A stretch of DNA of 64,000 nucleotides from contig OX637293.1 in assembly GCA_951799445.1 (NCBI GenBank), positions 18,786,001 to 18,850,000 of the forward strand, written 5' to 3'. The stretch is from Pseudisothecium myosuroides. Taxonomy: Eukaryota; Streptophyta; Bryopsida; Hypnales; Lembophyllaceae. The position numbers and the translations under genes are program-made. Every line of letters begins with the position of its first letter. Position 1 is the first letter of the stretch. The notes beneath the pieces are model-generated. The model was not told the origin of the DNA, ran no database searches, and worked only from the letters and a program-made list of their open reading frames with translations. Positions 46,759 through 58,638 of this stretch are shown one piece after another.

Positions 46759-49742
46759 CTACTCTTTGAAGCTCTTGGGAATGGTATCAGGAGTGAAGTA
46801 ATCATTTCGCACATCGTCTGCAGAGCAAAATTGAACCTGCAAACAAGAGCCCACGGCAAATGACTTCAACTCGTTATTCACATTCAAGAACTGGGACTCC
46901 TAATATTCAAGCGTTTATGAGAACTCTACTCAAGACGAAGAGAATTGATTGGCATCCAAAATATGTATACTCTTCGGCAGACTCATCATCGTCAAAGTAT
47001 GCTGATTGATACTGCTACTCAGTTTCATTGTAATGTGCCATCAAAATGCGCAACTATTCAACGATCGATGATCAGCAGAACACATCCACACCGAAGTGAT
47101 GGAATTTAAGGCCACAGAAAGTAAGGAAACGAATCAAAGTTGCGATAAAGAGGATAACCCACCAAGGCAGCATACTTCCCGACCCATGGTTTGATCATAC
47201 TCCATCCCGGTTGAAATACGAAAGGGGCATCCACGAACAGCACTTGTCCCAGCCTCTTTGGATAATACTTAAAGAATAGATCAATCTGTGCGTGCAAGAA
47301 GAGAATTAAGCTCCCTCCTACAAGCAATAACTGAACATGACAGATTGACAAACAAGGGTTTTGATCAAATTGACTTCGATAACTCTTTGAAGAAGGGTCC
47401 TTACCAGGAACTTGGTGAACTTCAAATCCCCATTTTTTTGCTTGAAGCCTCTCAAGTCAAAGATGCCAAGAAATGTTTCACAGCCAGGTGGTAGTTGCAT
47501 GAGAGCCTTCTCTATCAAATACACGCAGTGCCTCTCGCTCTCGATTAACTGTTCATCCTGTAAACAAAACACAGAAAACGTTAAAATTCTGCATCTGCAA
47601 CTCAGGAAAGTCATAATTCAACATAAAGTACGATTATCGAAGACGATTCATTCGGGTCTCAATTGAACTCTATGAGAAAATTCGCACTACTCAAAAAATA
47701 TTGTTTTCGATCGTAAAAGGGCAACACAGAAATTAAATAACAGTAGTAGAAAAGCGTACAATTGGAAAATGTTTAGCTGACGTGACAACGATGACTGGCT
47801 TTCCATTTACGGCAGGAGAAGTGTGCAAGTAAGCTTCGCCTGAGGCTGCAACCTTGCTAATTGATGCCTCTGAAATCTCATCCACGCCAAACTCCCTTCG
47901 CCAATCCTGTCCAATGACAAAAATGACCAGCATTCAAATGTCAGTATTCGCATGACATCGATTTCAGGGTTGTGACCATCCCAGGTCTCCAAAATTGAAT
48001 TATAGCCTTCATGGCTTAAAAACTATCTTGCCATCATATACTTGCATGCTTGATGCTTATTGCAATGAAACGCATAAATAAGAATGTACGTAGTAAGATG
48101 GTGACCAGCACATCTAAGTTTGAATGCCTACAAGAGTTTTGATCAGTTTCGCAACTGTGTCATCAACGTCAAACTTTCGGTCACGAAGAAACCAAAGAAT
48201 GAGGTCTTTATCATCCCTGCCATTCTTCCCAACAGGGCTCAGTCTCAAGACGAGCCTTCACCTGGTCCACGAACTGTTTGCGTTTTCATGAAATTCAGAA
48301 AAGCTTGTTAGCAGAAATCATGATTTAAGCAAACACCTAATGACAACAAATCAAAGACTGCTTCATTCTTCTTAACTGAACTGCGAACTTAGTGAACTTA
48401 ATACTGCTTGAAAGTCAACATAACGTCAACCACCAGACATTATTGTCTTCTGATAGACTGCTACCTGCAGCTAAGAAAGCTTAAAAGAGTATCAACGTTC
48501 CTTCTTAATAAGCCGCATCAATGAAGGTGTAATGTCGCTAACCGCTCAACGTTGGTCAACATCAGTTTCCAAATAAATTGTAATTTCAACCCTAAAGTCA
48601 ATTATTAGCGTGATGCATATTTCAATAATGCAAAGTAAATTTTAAGCACGCTAGAAAGATTACCGTTTGATACTCGGCAGGAACTGGAGCAGCTTCGAGA
48701 CTTTGTTGAGCGACGCGAACTTCCACAGCAGCACGAGTTCTTTTCCCGCAGGACACAGGCAATTCTGCAGCTGCGGACATACAATGGTGTTACACATGAG
48801 CTGAATGAGAAAAGACAATATGTGTATAACGTTACCACTAAGCGACCACCTAAACCCTCCCAACCTCAACCAACAAGCAATCAATTCACAAATCTAACAC
48901 CCAGGAAATACCATATCTTACGATTCCGACTATACTCGTTTCAGATCCCTAATTCTTTGATTCTGACGCAAAATTTCGAAGGGGTAATTGACCGCGTATA
49001 CCACATATGGATCAAATCAATTAGCAACCCTTATGAATAGTGCATTGCAGCAGATTCAGCGACGACACGTTCAGATTTCAAAGCGCAAGAAGTTTCAAAC
49101 AATGGCGTAATTTGAATTCCAAGTGAAGCCGCAAAGGCTTGATCCTCAATCGAAACCTCATCTTCCACGGGGCCAAGCAAGAATTAACCCACATTCTGTA
49201 GAATTAAGCAGGAAACCGCGAAATTCTCCAGAAGCAAGCAGCGCCTCGCGATTCTACACAGGAGAAATCCAAAATGTCTATCTATGGAATTTCCGAAGAA
49301 TCCCATAGTCAATGTCCAGCGATGATAGAACAGGATATCACTAGGATACACTACGAGTGGAATTTGGACACAAAAGGAAATTTGTCCAATTTCTGTATTG
49401 GATTTCTCCTGTGTGGAGAGCTTTTCGTCGCCAACAAAACAGAGAAAAACCCTGTTCTATTAGAAAACGGCCAATGCAGCATAATTTCCTCGCCAATCCC
49501 AATTTCTGCTGGCGTTTCCACAAACCTCAATGGTCGAAGGAAGCTTGGTTTGCTTACCACTTACCCCTGCCGAATGTCAGCTTTCCCGCAACTCGGACTC
49601 GCTCACATCGTGAACATGAAGATGAAGACACCGGCGCCAATGCAGAAACGAGCTCGGCTCCAGCCCGAAACTCGGAAACACCTCGCCATGGCGCACAGGC
49701 CATGGGGTTTACCGAGATTCGTGCAGCCATCGCCATCGCCAT
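46759..49742 (-). CDS. CPSFL1: Sec14-like (CRAL-TRIO) protein, probable chloroplast CPSFL1 orthologue, exon 3 frameshift
   Basis: Seven exons (minus): 49742-49565, 48770-48664, 48273-48132, 47906-47760, 47557-47405, 47285-47163, 46836-46759, all GT-AG. The first junction is phase 1, the others phase 0. The product would be 308 residues. Residues 1-60 are rich in Ala, Ser, Val and Arg with few acidic residues, like a plastid transit peptide. The CRAL-TRIO N part has VGKNGRDD then [11 protein letters not shown]. The lipid-binding fold includes [41 protein letters not shown] and a C-terminal [19 protein letters not shown]. This pattern and length fit the chloroplast Sec14-like protein that binds phosphoinositides and carotenoids and supports thylakoid biogenesis. 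Between VKARLETE and PVGKNGRDD the frame shifts by one base (a C run at 48235-48237), leaving exon 3 at 142 bp. All other exons are intact, so sequence error, a recent mutation or an unusual acceptor are alternatives. Orthology is from pattern memory, not a search. Confidence 0.8.
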
Positions 49743-51215
49743 GAAGTAAACGAAGCAACTAGGTTATTCACTGGCTCTCCCTCACACACACGACGAACCC
49801 AACTTCGAGAGGGAAAACGGATATCCATTGCAGGATTTGCAGCTGCCTACGTGGGCGGTGACCGCAGTGTAGCATAGGTTGCAGATAAGAGGGGAATCAT
49901 GAGACCTATAATTTGGAGAGCGTCGATTGTGTACACGCACATGGTCTGACAGCTTTTTTCATCCTCTGGCTAGCGTCGATGTGGGCTGAGGACTCTGATC
50001 GCAAATACCGGGAGCCAGGTTACAACGATGGCCAATTCGGCGTTGTCGAAAGTTTCACAAACCGAATTGTTCGAGTATCTTTTGATTTTGTGAAGATTCT
50101 GAAGCATATGCGTCGATTGCACGGTAATAACTATGAAGTTTACCCTTCACCGAAAGCTGTGTTCCTCGACATTACGGTATTGACATCTTCAACACTTGAG
50201 ACGATAATGGTTTGCAACACGCGCACGAGAATCAAGCAAGTTGTCGATAACCTATATTAGTCAGAGGATCGCCAAGCTGGATTTCAGTTGCTCTCGGGAA
50301 AGAGCATCTCTGTTTGCAGTAACTGGAAATACTGTGGAATATCACGTCCGGTGCACTCAAGTTCTGCAAAACCTCTGCAATAGTGCAATATGAAAAAAAC
50401 CCAGAGAAGCCGGAAAACACTGAAGTATAAGACAAGACGTCTGACAGATTACTGAATTCTCGATATTGAACTTCGGTCCTAGCTGTGTAATAACTGAATT
50501 TTTCCCAGAAATCTTGTGGTAATGTTCCAGTTTGCCTGGTCGTTGTGGTCCAAAACGTCCCAAAGTTCCAAAGCTCCAGTTGCGCAGGTAGTGCACATGG
50601 AGACTTTGCCGTGACGGGATCGGTAGTCTAAATATGGAGACGTGGATGCAGGGGCCTGGCCGGCTTGCCAGTTGGCCCTTCTGCTTTTGAGACTATTCTC
50701 CGTCTGTTTGCTCCGTCTTCTGTGACGAAATTTCGTCCTACACCTATGTCTGGAAGGTGACCTACACTTTCTCTTTATATAATCTTGTACGACATTTTGC
50801 GGTTGCGCCACGGTGCATCCTCCTGCTGCTTGCTTCCCTCGTGTGGCTCTTCATCTCTTCTCGCCAATGTTGGCTGTGAGGTTGTTCCTGCAGTTGTTGT
50901 TCAGAATTTTTCGGCCCGTCTGCTTCCTGCCCTTTGACCTACAGTTTGTTCAAAATCGCTGTTTCTTAGTAATAGACTGCTATCGAATCTGAGCTAGTTG
51001 CAGTTATCTGCGCGTTCTTGAACTCTGACTTTTCATGTTTGCGAATTAGAGAGCAGGTTACTTACGTCGACAGGACTCGTTCGCTATCATAGCTTTAGGT
51101 TGTCGATCACTTGTGTACGATGCTATTTCTTCGTGTGCAATTTCGTGATATATTCTGTTTCCCAAAGAAAGTTTGGTGCGAAATTGCCGTGTAGGCGTTA
51201 GGTAGCGAGGCCGCG
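49743..51215. other. Divergent intergenic region between Sec14-like and kinase genes
   Basis: It should hold both promoters and 5' leaders. GC-rich relative to the window. Open frames at 49913-50260 (plus) and 50479-50811 (minus) show no family features and are taken as non-coding. CT-rich leader-like sequence lies at 50815-50870, upstream of the kinase. Confidence 0.45.
50776..50782 (+). promoter_or_regulatory. Candidate TATA box of the kinase gene
   Basis: CTCTTTATATAATCTTG about 440 bp upstream of the kinase ATG, followed about 35-60 bp later by a CT-rich stretch typical of plant leaders. This would give a leader of roughly 400 bp. Position inferred. Confidence 0.4.
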
Positions 51216-52646
51216 ATGACAGAAGCAGATCGTCAATTCGCCATGGCCCAACCTGCAATTAGGTCTATACCGAGTCCAGCTCTTTCTTCGTCGCCGGTCT
51301 CGTCCCCTCGCATTCAAAACATGATGCAACGCAGGAGCGAGTTCGCCAGCCAGCGTGAGTTCGAGATTGAAGCCTCGAAGGATCACTGGAGCGAGTTGGA
51401 ATCGAGAGTTCCTGTCCCGCAGCTCGCACTCGCAGACGAGACCGATTCCAAGAAGCACCAGTTTCAAATCCTGGCTCGCTTTCGAAGGACGCTTCGGAGA
51501 TTGCTATTCTGTTGGCACTGTGCCAATTGTGGGGCCTTCGCATGCGGCTCAATCTTATCCTGCGGCGCAGTCTTAAACTCTCGCCATCCGCAACAGCAGC
51601 AGCAAGGAAACTCCCACGAATGCGTGGAGCTTGAAGAAGCTGAGGACTCCGATGCCGAAGAGACGAACCGTGACATTTTCGTTCGCATCAAGCACCAGTG
51701 GGGAGGTTTCTTCTCTGAGAAATGGGGCGACAACTTGGAGCTCGGTCCGAAGATCGCCGAGGGCGGGCAAGCGGAGATTTTCGAGGTGGAAGGTGACGGC
51801 CTCGATTCCATTCGCATGGAGTTTGTAGTGAAAGCTTTCAAGAAAGGTTACTCTCTGCGATCCTTGCAAACGCAATACCCTCTCGGAACCTCCGCCCCTC
51901 ACTTCCCCCTCGGGAACTCCGCCATCATCTTCGCCGGCACCATCTTAAAGGACGACCGTTTCGCCTTCGTCATGTACAAGTACTGGGGCGACCTTCGCAA
52001 GCTTCTCGACGTGACCATGGCGCAACGCGCTCATCACAGCCACCCCAGCGAGCCGCCCTTCCAAGAGCCGCAGGCGGTTTGCATCATGCTGCAGATTGCC
52101 AAGGGCATGGAGCTTCTGCACAAGAAGCAAATCGTGCACCGCGACTTGAAAGCTTCCAACATCCTCATCGCCTTCGACATGAGGAAGAAGAAACCTCCAC
52201 CAAACCCAACTGCATCATATGCTTCTTCGGAATTTTCCTGCGCCATAGCCGACTACGAATGCTCTGTTGGTGTGTTGGGAACGGGGTTTTGGAGAGCGCC
52301 GGAGATTCTGGCGGCAGTGAGAGACCAGAATTGTTGCAATTCGAGCATGTTTACAGATAAGGCTGATGTTTATAGCTTCGCCATGACATGCTATGAAATT
52401 TTGACCGGATGTGTCCCGTTTGAAAATCTCGCTGCGACGGATGCAGAAGAAGTTCTTCGAGGACTCAGACCGCAATTGCCGCATCCTATGAATTCGAGAA
52501 TTACGGAATTGTTGTGCAAATGCTGGCATTCGAATCCCGGCGAAAGACCTTCGTTCTCTGAAATCGTGCTTGCTCTAGAAACTGTCCAGCGAACTTCCGA
52601 TCTCGCAAACCCTAGTTCTCCTTGTTCAAACCACAATTCGCCATAA
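51216..52646 (+). CDS. TKL-like protein kinase with degenerate DFG motif, single exon
   Basis: A 476-residue intronless reading frame. Residues 1-150 are a Ser-rich, low-order leader with a Cys-rich stretch at 99-116 (FCWHCANCGAFAC) and an acidic patch at 136-150. The kinase domain spans about 175-460: glycine loop as AEGGQAEIFEV (181-191), catalytic Lys 206 in FVVKAFK, HRDLKASN (308-315) with catalytic Asp 310, Lys 312 and Asn 315, DYE at 346-348 in place of DFG, APE at 361-363, DVYSF at 384-388 and Arg 444 in GERP. HRDLKxSN and the sequence around APE fit the tyrosine-kinase-like (TKL) group, thus Ser/Thr activity if active. Asp 346 is kept for metal binding, while Phe and Gly are lost. No transmembrane segment or signal peptide, so probably soluble. 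The ATG at 51216 is the first in frame. Substrate and pathway unknown. Confidence 0.9.
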   Translation: MTEADRQFAMAQPAIRSIPSPALSSSPVSSPRIQNMMQRRSEFASQREFEIEASKDHWSELESRVPVPQLALADETDSKKHQFQILARFRRTLRRLLFCWHCANCGAFACGSILSCGAVLNSRHPQQQQQGNSHECVELEEAEDSDAEETNRDIFVRIKHQWGGFFSEKWGDNLELGPKIAEGGQAEIFEVEGDGLDSIRMEFVVKAFKKGYSLRSLQTQYPLGTSAPHFPLGNSAIIFAGTILKDDRFAFVMYKYWGDLRKLLDVTMAQRAHHSHPSEPPFQEPQAVCIMLQIAKGMELLHKKQIVHRDLKASNILIAFDMRKKKPPPNPTASYASSEFSCAIADYECSVGVLGTGFWRAPEILAAVRDQNCCNSSMFTDKADVYSFAMTCYEILTGCVPFENLAATDAEEVLRGLRPQLPHPMNSRITELLCKCWHSNPGERPSFSEIVLALETVQRTSDLANPSSPCSNHNSP

Positions 52647-52761
52647 CCAGTGAAGAAAGAAAAAGAAAAACAAGTAGCTGAAGTACATCAGGCTCTGTCC
52701 TTGCAGCACTTCCTTGCTTTGCAAGGAAGACAGCTACTCAAACTCTCTTGCACTCTCTTGA

Positions 52762-53463
52762 GGGAGCTTCTGCATATGCAAAGCTTCTTCCCTTTGGTCT
52801 AGAGCCAACAAGCATCAATGGTTTGAATAATTTGAGAGGCTGCGTCCTTAACGAGTTGACTTGTTTTTGAGTAAGGTCCTGTTCAAACTTCTTCGCGTAA
52901 CTGATTGTAAGACCTTGAATTCGTTTCCCCCAAACATTTTAAAGAGAGGGATATTTCTTCCCAGGATACTTGGGAGAGTTTAGGTTCAAATGGAACATGC
53001 GAGGAATCAAAATGAAATAACTAGATATAATTAGTTGCATGTAGAGGAAGGCAAGGGACCTCCCATCATTGGTTAACAATGTTATACACGTGTAGCTTGT
53101 GTCAATACAAAGCCTACTTTTGAGGGAGCTTTTGCATATGCAAAGCTTGGGTATAGAGCCAACAAGCATCCATGGTTTGAGAGGTTGTGTCCTCCATGAG
53201 TTGGCTTACCTTTTGTGTAAGGTCTTGCTCAAATTTCTTCAAATAACATTGTAAAACCTTGAATTTGCTTTTCCCAAGATTTTAAAGAGGAGGATATTTC
53301 TTCCCAGGATATTTGGGAGAATTTAGGTTCACATGGAGCATGCAGGAAACCAAAGTAAAATCAACACATATAATTAGCTCCGTATGGGGGAAGGCAAGGG
53401 ACCTCCCATCATTAGTTAACAATGTTATACATGTGTAGCTTTTGTCAATACAAAGCCTACTCC
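52762..53463. repeat. Tandem duplication of about 350 bp downstream of the kinase
   Basis: Unit 1 (52762-53122) and unit 2 (53123-53463) share 'tgcatatgcaaagctt', 'atttcttcccaggata', 'gcaagggacctcccatcatt' and 'gtcaatacaaagcctac' in order. Differences are scattered. They start about 115 bp after the kinase stop codon, so the first unit could overlap its 3' UTR. Function unknown. Confidence 0.75.
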
Positions 53464-54035
53464 TTTTTGGTAAAGAACTAGCAAGCAACTTAGCTATGTT
53501 GGGAGAGACTTCATCTTCAGTTGTTGAATTGGCTCATTTTTGTTGTAACATTCTATTCAAACTTTCTCACATTCTCTTTAGATGTGAGTTTCAGCTTCAA
53601 TCAATACAAAATTCTACAAGCACTTCTTTTGATTTAAGCAACAAATTGTTAGAACCAGTGTTGTGTAGGTAAAAACATAGCTATGCTACCAAAGGGTTTG
53701 TTCCAAAGAAGTTGGCTCACTTTTTGTTGTAAAATCCTATTCAAACTCTCACATTCACTATAAATGTAAAGTTGGCTTTTTCTCAATGTAGATTCTCCTC
53801 CTGCATTTGCTCCGATAAGCACAATCAACAAATTAATCCAAGGCTAGTCATAGTCTTTGAGAGTTTCATAAAATAGTCATGGGAATATGAGTGATACCTA
53901 GTGTCTGTAATGAAATGTGTAAATTCAAATAGGGATCTCCAACCGTAATGACAATGAAGTTGATATGAAATGGATATGTAAGGTAGTCACCTTGATCCAA
54001 AAGCAATCATGATATAGAGGTATATTTTGCTTTCT
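53464..54035. other. Intergenic
   Basis: Contains short echoes of the preceding duplication (for example 'ttcaaacttt', 'agttggctcac' phrases) but no gene. Confidence 0.4.
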
Positions 54036-54949
54036 TTAACCCCTAAAGTTCTATAATTGTGGTTTCACCAAAATGCTCAAAAACTACCATTTTTAGTACA
54101 AGTATCAAATTTTCGAATTTTTTTTTGACACATGTAACTGTAGGATCTTGTAGTATTCTGACTTGAGAACACATGGTAAAAATTTCAGAAATTTCTATCG
54201 CGTGGACTGCAAGATATAAACATTCAAATCATTTTTTTGGCCTTGCAAAAAATAGGGCAGCTGCACTTCACAAGCTCACTTTTCTATAAAAAATTGTCCA
54301 AAATAGTGGTGCTACTTTGGATTTTTATTCCTAGACAAATTGGCTACATGCTTGAAAATTTTCACATCATTTAAAATTGTACAACATATAGGAAAAATTA
54401 GTAAGTAGAAAGTAATAGAGAATGATTCAAAATACAAAATTGTTCAGAATTTAGTTATGGAATTAAAAAATGTCAATCCCAATGGTTGCAATGTTGTAAT
54501 AAACAATCTCCATCCTTTGATATTATTATTTTTTTAAATATCAAAAATTGAGTAAGATAAAGGCCTTCACAGTTTATTTTAGAGTAGAGAATCCATAACT
54601 GCCCGCAAACAAAAACTCTTCATAACTTTTGACTCATTAGTTGAAATGGATGATTTGAAGCTTTCCATGTGTATATATCTCTAGAACACCAATTTCAAAT
54701 TCTTGTTTTTGAAAAAAATGATTTTTTAAAATCTGCCCAAACTACCCATTTACAAAAAAAAATAACATATTTGGCCGTAACCTTTTACTCTTGTTTCCAA
54801 ATGTCATGAAATTATGTGCATATGAAAGATATTCATTGTCCCCACCTTCTAATAAAATTTCAGCCAAAAATATGCACATCTCTAGTGACGTGTACCTGCC
54901 CAAAAATTCTATGTTGCCAAAAAATGCATGCTTGTCCTTTAGCAGTTAA
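54036..54949 (-). mobile_element. piggyBac-like element, 'GGCAACATAG' subfamily, inverted
   Basis: TTAA then CCCCTAAAGTTCTATAATT at the left; CTTGTCCTTTAGCAG then TTAA at the right. Reverse-orientation relative of 18719-19650 ('ctatgttgccaaaaaatgca' is the inverted left end). 914 bp. Confidence 0.7.
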
Positions 54950-55271
54950 CTTTAGAATGGCCCCTGGGGTCCTTGTATACAATTTGTATTTAGCCTTATA
55001 ACTCTTCAATTGTGGTTTAATATATCAATTGAGATTTTTTTTAAAATTCTATCATGATCATTAATTTACTTTGATCAATGATTTTCTAATCAAATACCAC
55101 CAATTGCAAAGTATACTATATGGCCACAAAAGGCCTTCAGGCCCTTTTAGATTTAATGTACCAATATTGTACATTTCAAGAGGTGGTTGGTTTTGATGAT
55201 CATTGCATTTTAACTTCAAAACTTCATATCTAATTCCACAAAGGTCTAGAAAAATATGAAACGACTTGGAT

Positions 55272-55745
55272 TAAGGTAAAACAACCCATTACGGCCAAAA
55301 TGGGGAATTTGCCTTCATGTCATTGCTGAATTTTTTTAGTTTTTTTCCACATATAGGCAAGTGATAGAAATGGCGAGAACAATTGAAATCATATTTTTTC
55401 GACAAAGTGTGAATTTGTTATAAGTTTTTGAAGTGTTCAACCCATCATGGCCTAAAATAGTCTCTAGACTACTCCAAAACCAAGAAAAATTGTATCCATA
55501 ACATTCATCTTATTCACCTAAAGTAATCACAATATTTTCTAACATGGAAGCCCGAAAATAGTCACTTCCTACCATGAATTAACACTAAAAAGCTGGAACT
55601 TCCTATTGTGGTCACTAATCACTCCATTCTGGTTAGCTAACACATTGATTGTGACCCAAATCTCATTCACTGGAAGAAAACCATAATGGGATCATTCCTA
55701 GGTGTCTAAAATGGGTCTTCTATGCGTAATGGGTTGTTTTACTAT
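55272..55745. mobile_element. TAAGGTA-family element, AACAACCCATTACG ends
   Basis: TTAAGGTAAAACAACCCATT then ACG at the left; CGT then AATGGGTTGTTTTACTATA at the right, inverted over about 20 bp with one change (AAGG versus ATAG). TA at both edges. 474 bp. Confidence 0.6.
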
Positions 55746-55995
55746 AGATGCCCATTCCATTTTTCTTCCTACTAATTTTTTCTAATTTTTATTCTAAGGA
55801 GTTTAGCTTCCCTGAAAAGGAGATCAGCTCTTAAATTGTACAAATCAAACCTAATCTTGAAAGTTGTTGCTTTTGCAATCTCATCTCAAGCTCCCATGCA
55901 AATGAACTTCAATGCAAAGGAGCAATTTGTGAAGAAACAAAGTGTCCGCAAAATTTAACAATCACAACAGAGAGTCAATTGCAATGGAAGACACT

Positions 55996-56395
55996 TAAGG
56001 TAGGAGGCTCAAAAACCGCTCATCTAAAGGTTGGTCCACCTTTTTCATGTATTTCCTTGGATGGGAATAATTTTAGCTCATTTTTTAGACAAAGGAAAAT
56101 AGATGAGGAACCTAATACAAATGCTTTCATATTTTTCAAAGCATTATTGAGTTACTTATGAATTTTCAAACAAGTTGGGTTGTAGGTCCCTATTTATGAC
56201 CCTAGGTCTTCTATAAACCGTTCACTTGCAATTCTAAAGAAAGATGGGGAAAGTAAAGAGAATGATTGGCTCTTGCAATTAATAATATTTTTTACCTTGA
56301 TTCATGCAATGACTATAGAACCCCCTCATGTCCATTTAAAGCCATTTATAGGGGCGGTTCTTAATGCCTGTGCGATTTTAGAGCTTCCTACCTTA
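55996..56395. mobile_element. TAAGGTAGGAGG-ended element
   Basis: TTAAGGTAGGAGGCTCAAAA then ACCGCTC at the left; GCGATTTTAGAGCTTCCTAC then CTTAG at the right. The interior is that of 63082-63495 in inverse orientation ('gtgaagaaa', 'gcggttcttaatgcc'). 400 bp. Confidence 0.65.
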
Positions 56396-56409
56396 GACCA
56401 TCAACAATT

Positions 56410-57301
56410 ACTAAGCTCTAAAGTTCTAAAACCTTTTTTTCATTAAAAAACACTCAAAACTACCATTTCTATTACAAAGAGCAAAAACTTTAAAAATTAT
56501 TTTTTGCATATCTAATTGTAGGATCTTGCACTAGACTAGTGTAAAAATATGTAGAAGAAATTTCAAAAACTTTAACTGCATAGATTTCAAGATATTCTCA
56601 TTTAAAGTGAAAAAAACAAGTTTTTTTACACCTTATGCAACTAGATTTTTTGACTTTGAATCTTCTTAGCTTCAAATTTTTGCACTACAGATTTTGAATT
56701 TCTAATTCTTTATGTTTAATGAATTGAGTTGGAAAGTCTTAGAAAAAAATCCACAAGATCCCTTAATTTTTCACTCATTAAAAAATTGTTAAGCAAAAGC
56801 AGGTTTGAGATTAAAGGGAAAACAAAATTGTTAATAGCTCTAAGATGGAATTGAAACACACTAATCTTAAAATTGTCCTAGCAAGAGATCTTTCTTTCAT
56901 AAAAAAATTGGGTAAAATTATAAAAATTGAATGCAAAAATGAATCCTACAACTTATTTTTTCAAGAAGATGCTCTAATTGCTTCCAAAACAAGGTTGTCT
57001 ATTTGAACTTTTACATCATTAATCCAAATGGAAGGAGCCAAAGCTTCACATGTAGATAAAAATACAATCTATAGGAAACAAATTTTTAAAATTTAAAATT
57101 CAATTTTTTTTGGAAAGGAGGTCTATTTGGGCTTCTTGTGCCATAATTTTTGCTCCTAGGCACTGATTGAAATAAAATTATATTCCTAGAAAACTAATGT
57201 GTTTTTCTATTTTCACAAAAAAATTCCAAAATCAAAACAAATATTGAGACCATTGGAGCCTGCCCAAAATCCATTTTGTCCCTTGAGGAATTAGGAATTA
57301 A
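56410..57301. mobile_element. Degenerate piggyBac-like element
   Basis: The interior follows the 34121-35058 subfamily ('ttaaaaaacactcaaaacta', 'taggatcttgcac'). The right end GAGGAATTAGGAATTAA and the left end (near CTCTAAAGTTC) are both decayed, so boundaries are approximate. Confidence 0.5.
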
Positions 57302-57399
57302 TTTAAATTGAGATGGTTAACATGCATATAGACTTAGTCTTGCACTACTCATCACCCCTCTAATCCTTTCCCCCATCAACTATCACTTGAAGTGGATAT

Positions 57400-57668
57400 A
57401 TATCTAAAATTGCACTTTGCCTAAAATTACCAATATCAATCTATATACATCTCCAAGATCAACATGTACATTAAAGAATCAATTTTAGAACATCTACCAA
57501 AAAACACTTTGACCCTTCATAACTTTTGCATATGGTATCCAAATGTTGTGTTCTTTGATGCATTAGAACCTCTTTTTACTTGCCAAAAAGAAAATATAAA
57601 AATTTGACCAATCTAATAAGAGTAACTAGATACAATAGCAAAAAGTGACTGTTTAAGGGGTACCCACT
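57400..57668. mobile_element. Diverged copy of the 2571-2869 element
   Basis: Shares 'cccttcataacttttgcata', 'gtatccaaatgttg' and 'aaaatttgacca' in the same order. The terminal TAAGGTG repeats are degraded. Confidence 0.5.
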
Positions 57669-57707
57669 TGACCTCAAAATAATTTTTTCTCTTCTTATCA
57701 TTGGACA

Positions 57708-58638
57708 TTAACCCCTAAATGCCCAAGGCTATTTTTCTGTCAAAAACCACTCAAAATTGCAATTTTTGTTGCATTCATCTAAGAAACCAATTTTTATTTA
57801 TTTTAGAATTGAACCATAGGATCTTGTACTTTACTTGTCTAAGATCATGTAGTAAAACTTTCATGAGGTTTGACCGTTTAGATTGAAAGATATTAGCATT
57901 CAAAGTTGGCAAAAATTGTTTTTTGGAACACTATCTTGGAATTTCAGATGATTTTGACCGCCATTTGTGGAACTTTTTTGCACTAAAAACTTTGAATTTA
58001 AAATTTTTAATGTTGAAGAATTGAGTTGAAAATCTAGGAAATTTTTAAAAATAAAAATAAAAATTTGATTTTTATTCTTTAAAAAATTGTAAAGTAGAAG
58101 TAGGTCCAAGATTATAAGAAAAACTAAATCGTTAATAGCTCTAAGATGGGATTGAAACACAATAATTCCAACGGTGAGATTTTTCTAGCAAAAAAATTTA
58201 ACCTTGTCAAGCAATTTTTTTTGAAAAATTGTGAAAATTGCATTAAAAAATGAATTCTATAAGTTGTTTTTTCATGAAGATGCTCAAATTGCCCTCAAAA
58301 CAAGATTGTTTATAACTTTTACATCACTAATTTAAATGGAATGAATCAAAGCTTCACAGATAGAAAAAAAATATGATCTACATGAAAAAGAATAATTTAA
58401 TTTAATTTAAGTTTTTTGTGGATTTTTTTTTCAGACCGCCAAGTAAAAATTTGGTCTTTTGTAGTATAACTTTTGCTCCAGGGCACCAATTGAAATAAAA
58501 ATTACATTCCCATAAAGCTAATCAATTTTTATATCTTATGAGAAAGTTTTAAAAAGTTCCACAAAAAATTGAGGTCATAAGAACCTGCCCAAAATCCAAA
58601 TTGTCGCTTGAGGGGACAATGGGCCTTTAGGGGTTTAA
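57708..58638. mobile_element. piggyBac-like element, long subfamily
   Basis: TTAA then CCCCTAAATGCCCAAGGC at the left; GGGCCTTTAGGGG then TTTAA at the right. Related to 34121-35058 and to the nested copy at 28162. 931 bp. The open frame at 57900-58160 (minus) is AT-rich and incidental. Confidence 0.7.

Noticed and set aside
49913..50260. 115-residue open frame between the Sec14-like and kinase genes
   Set aside because: No family features, no splice context; lies where promoters are expected.
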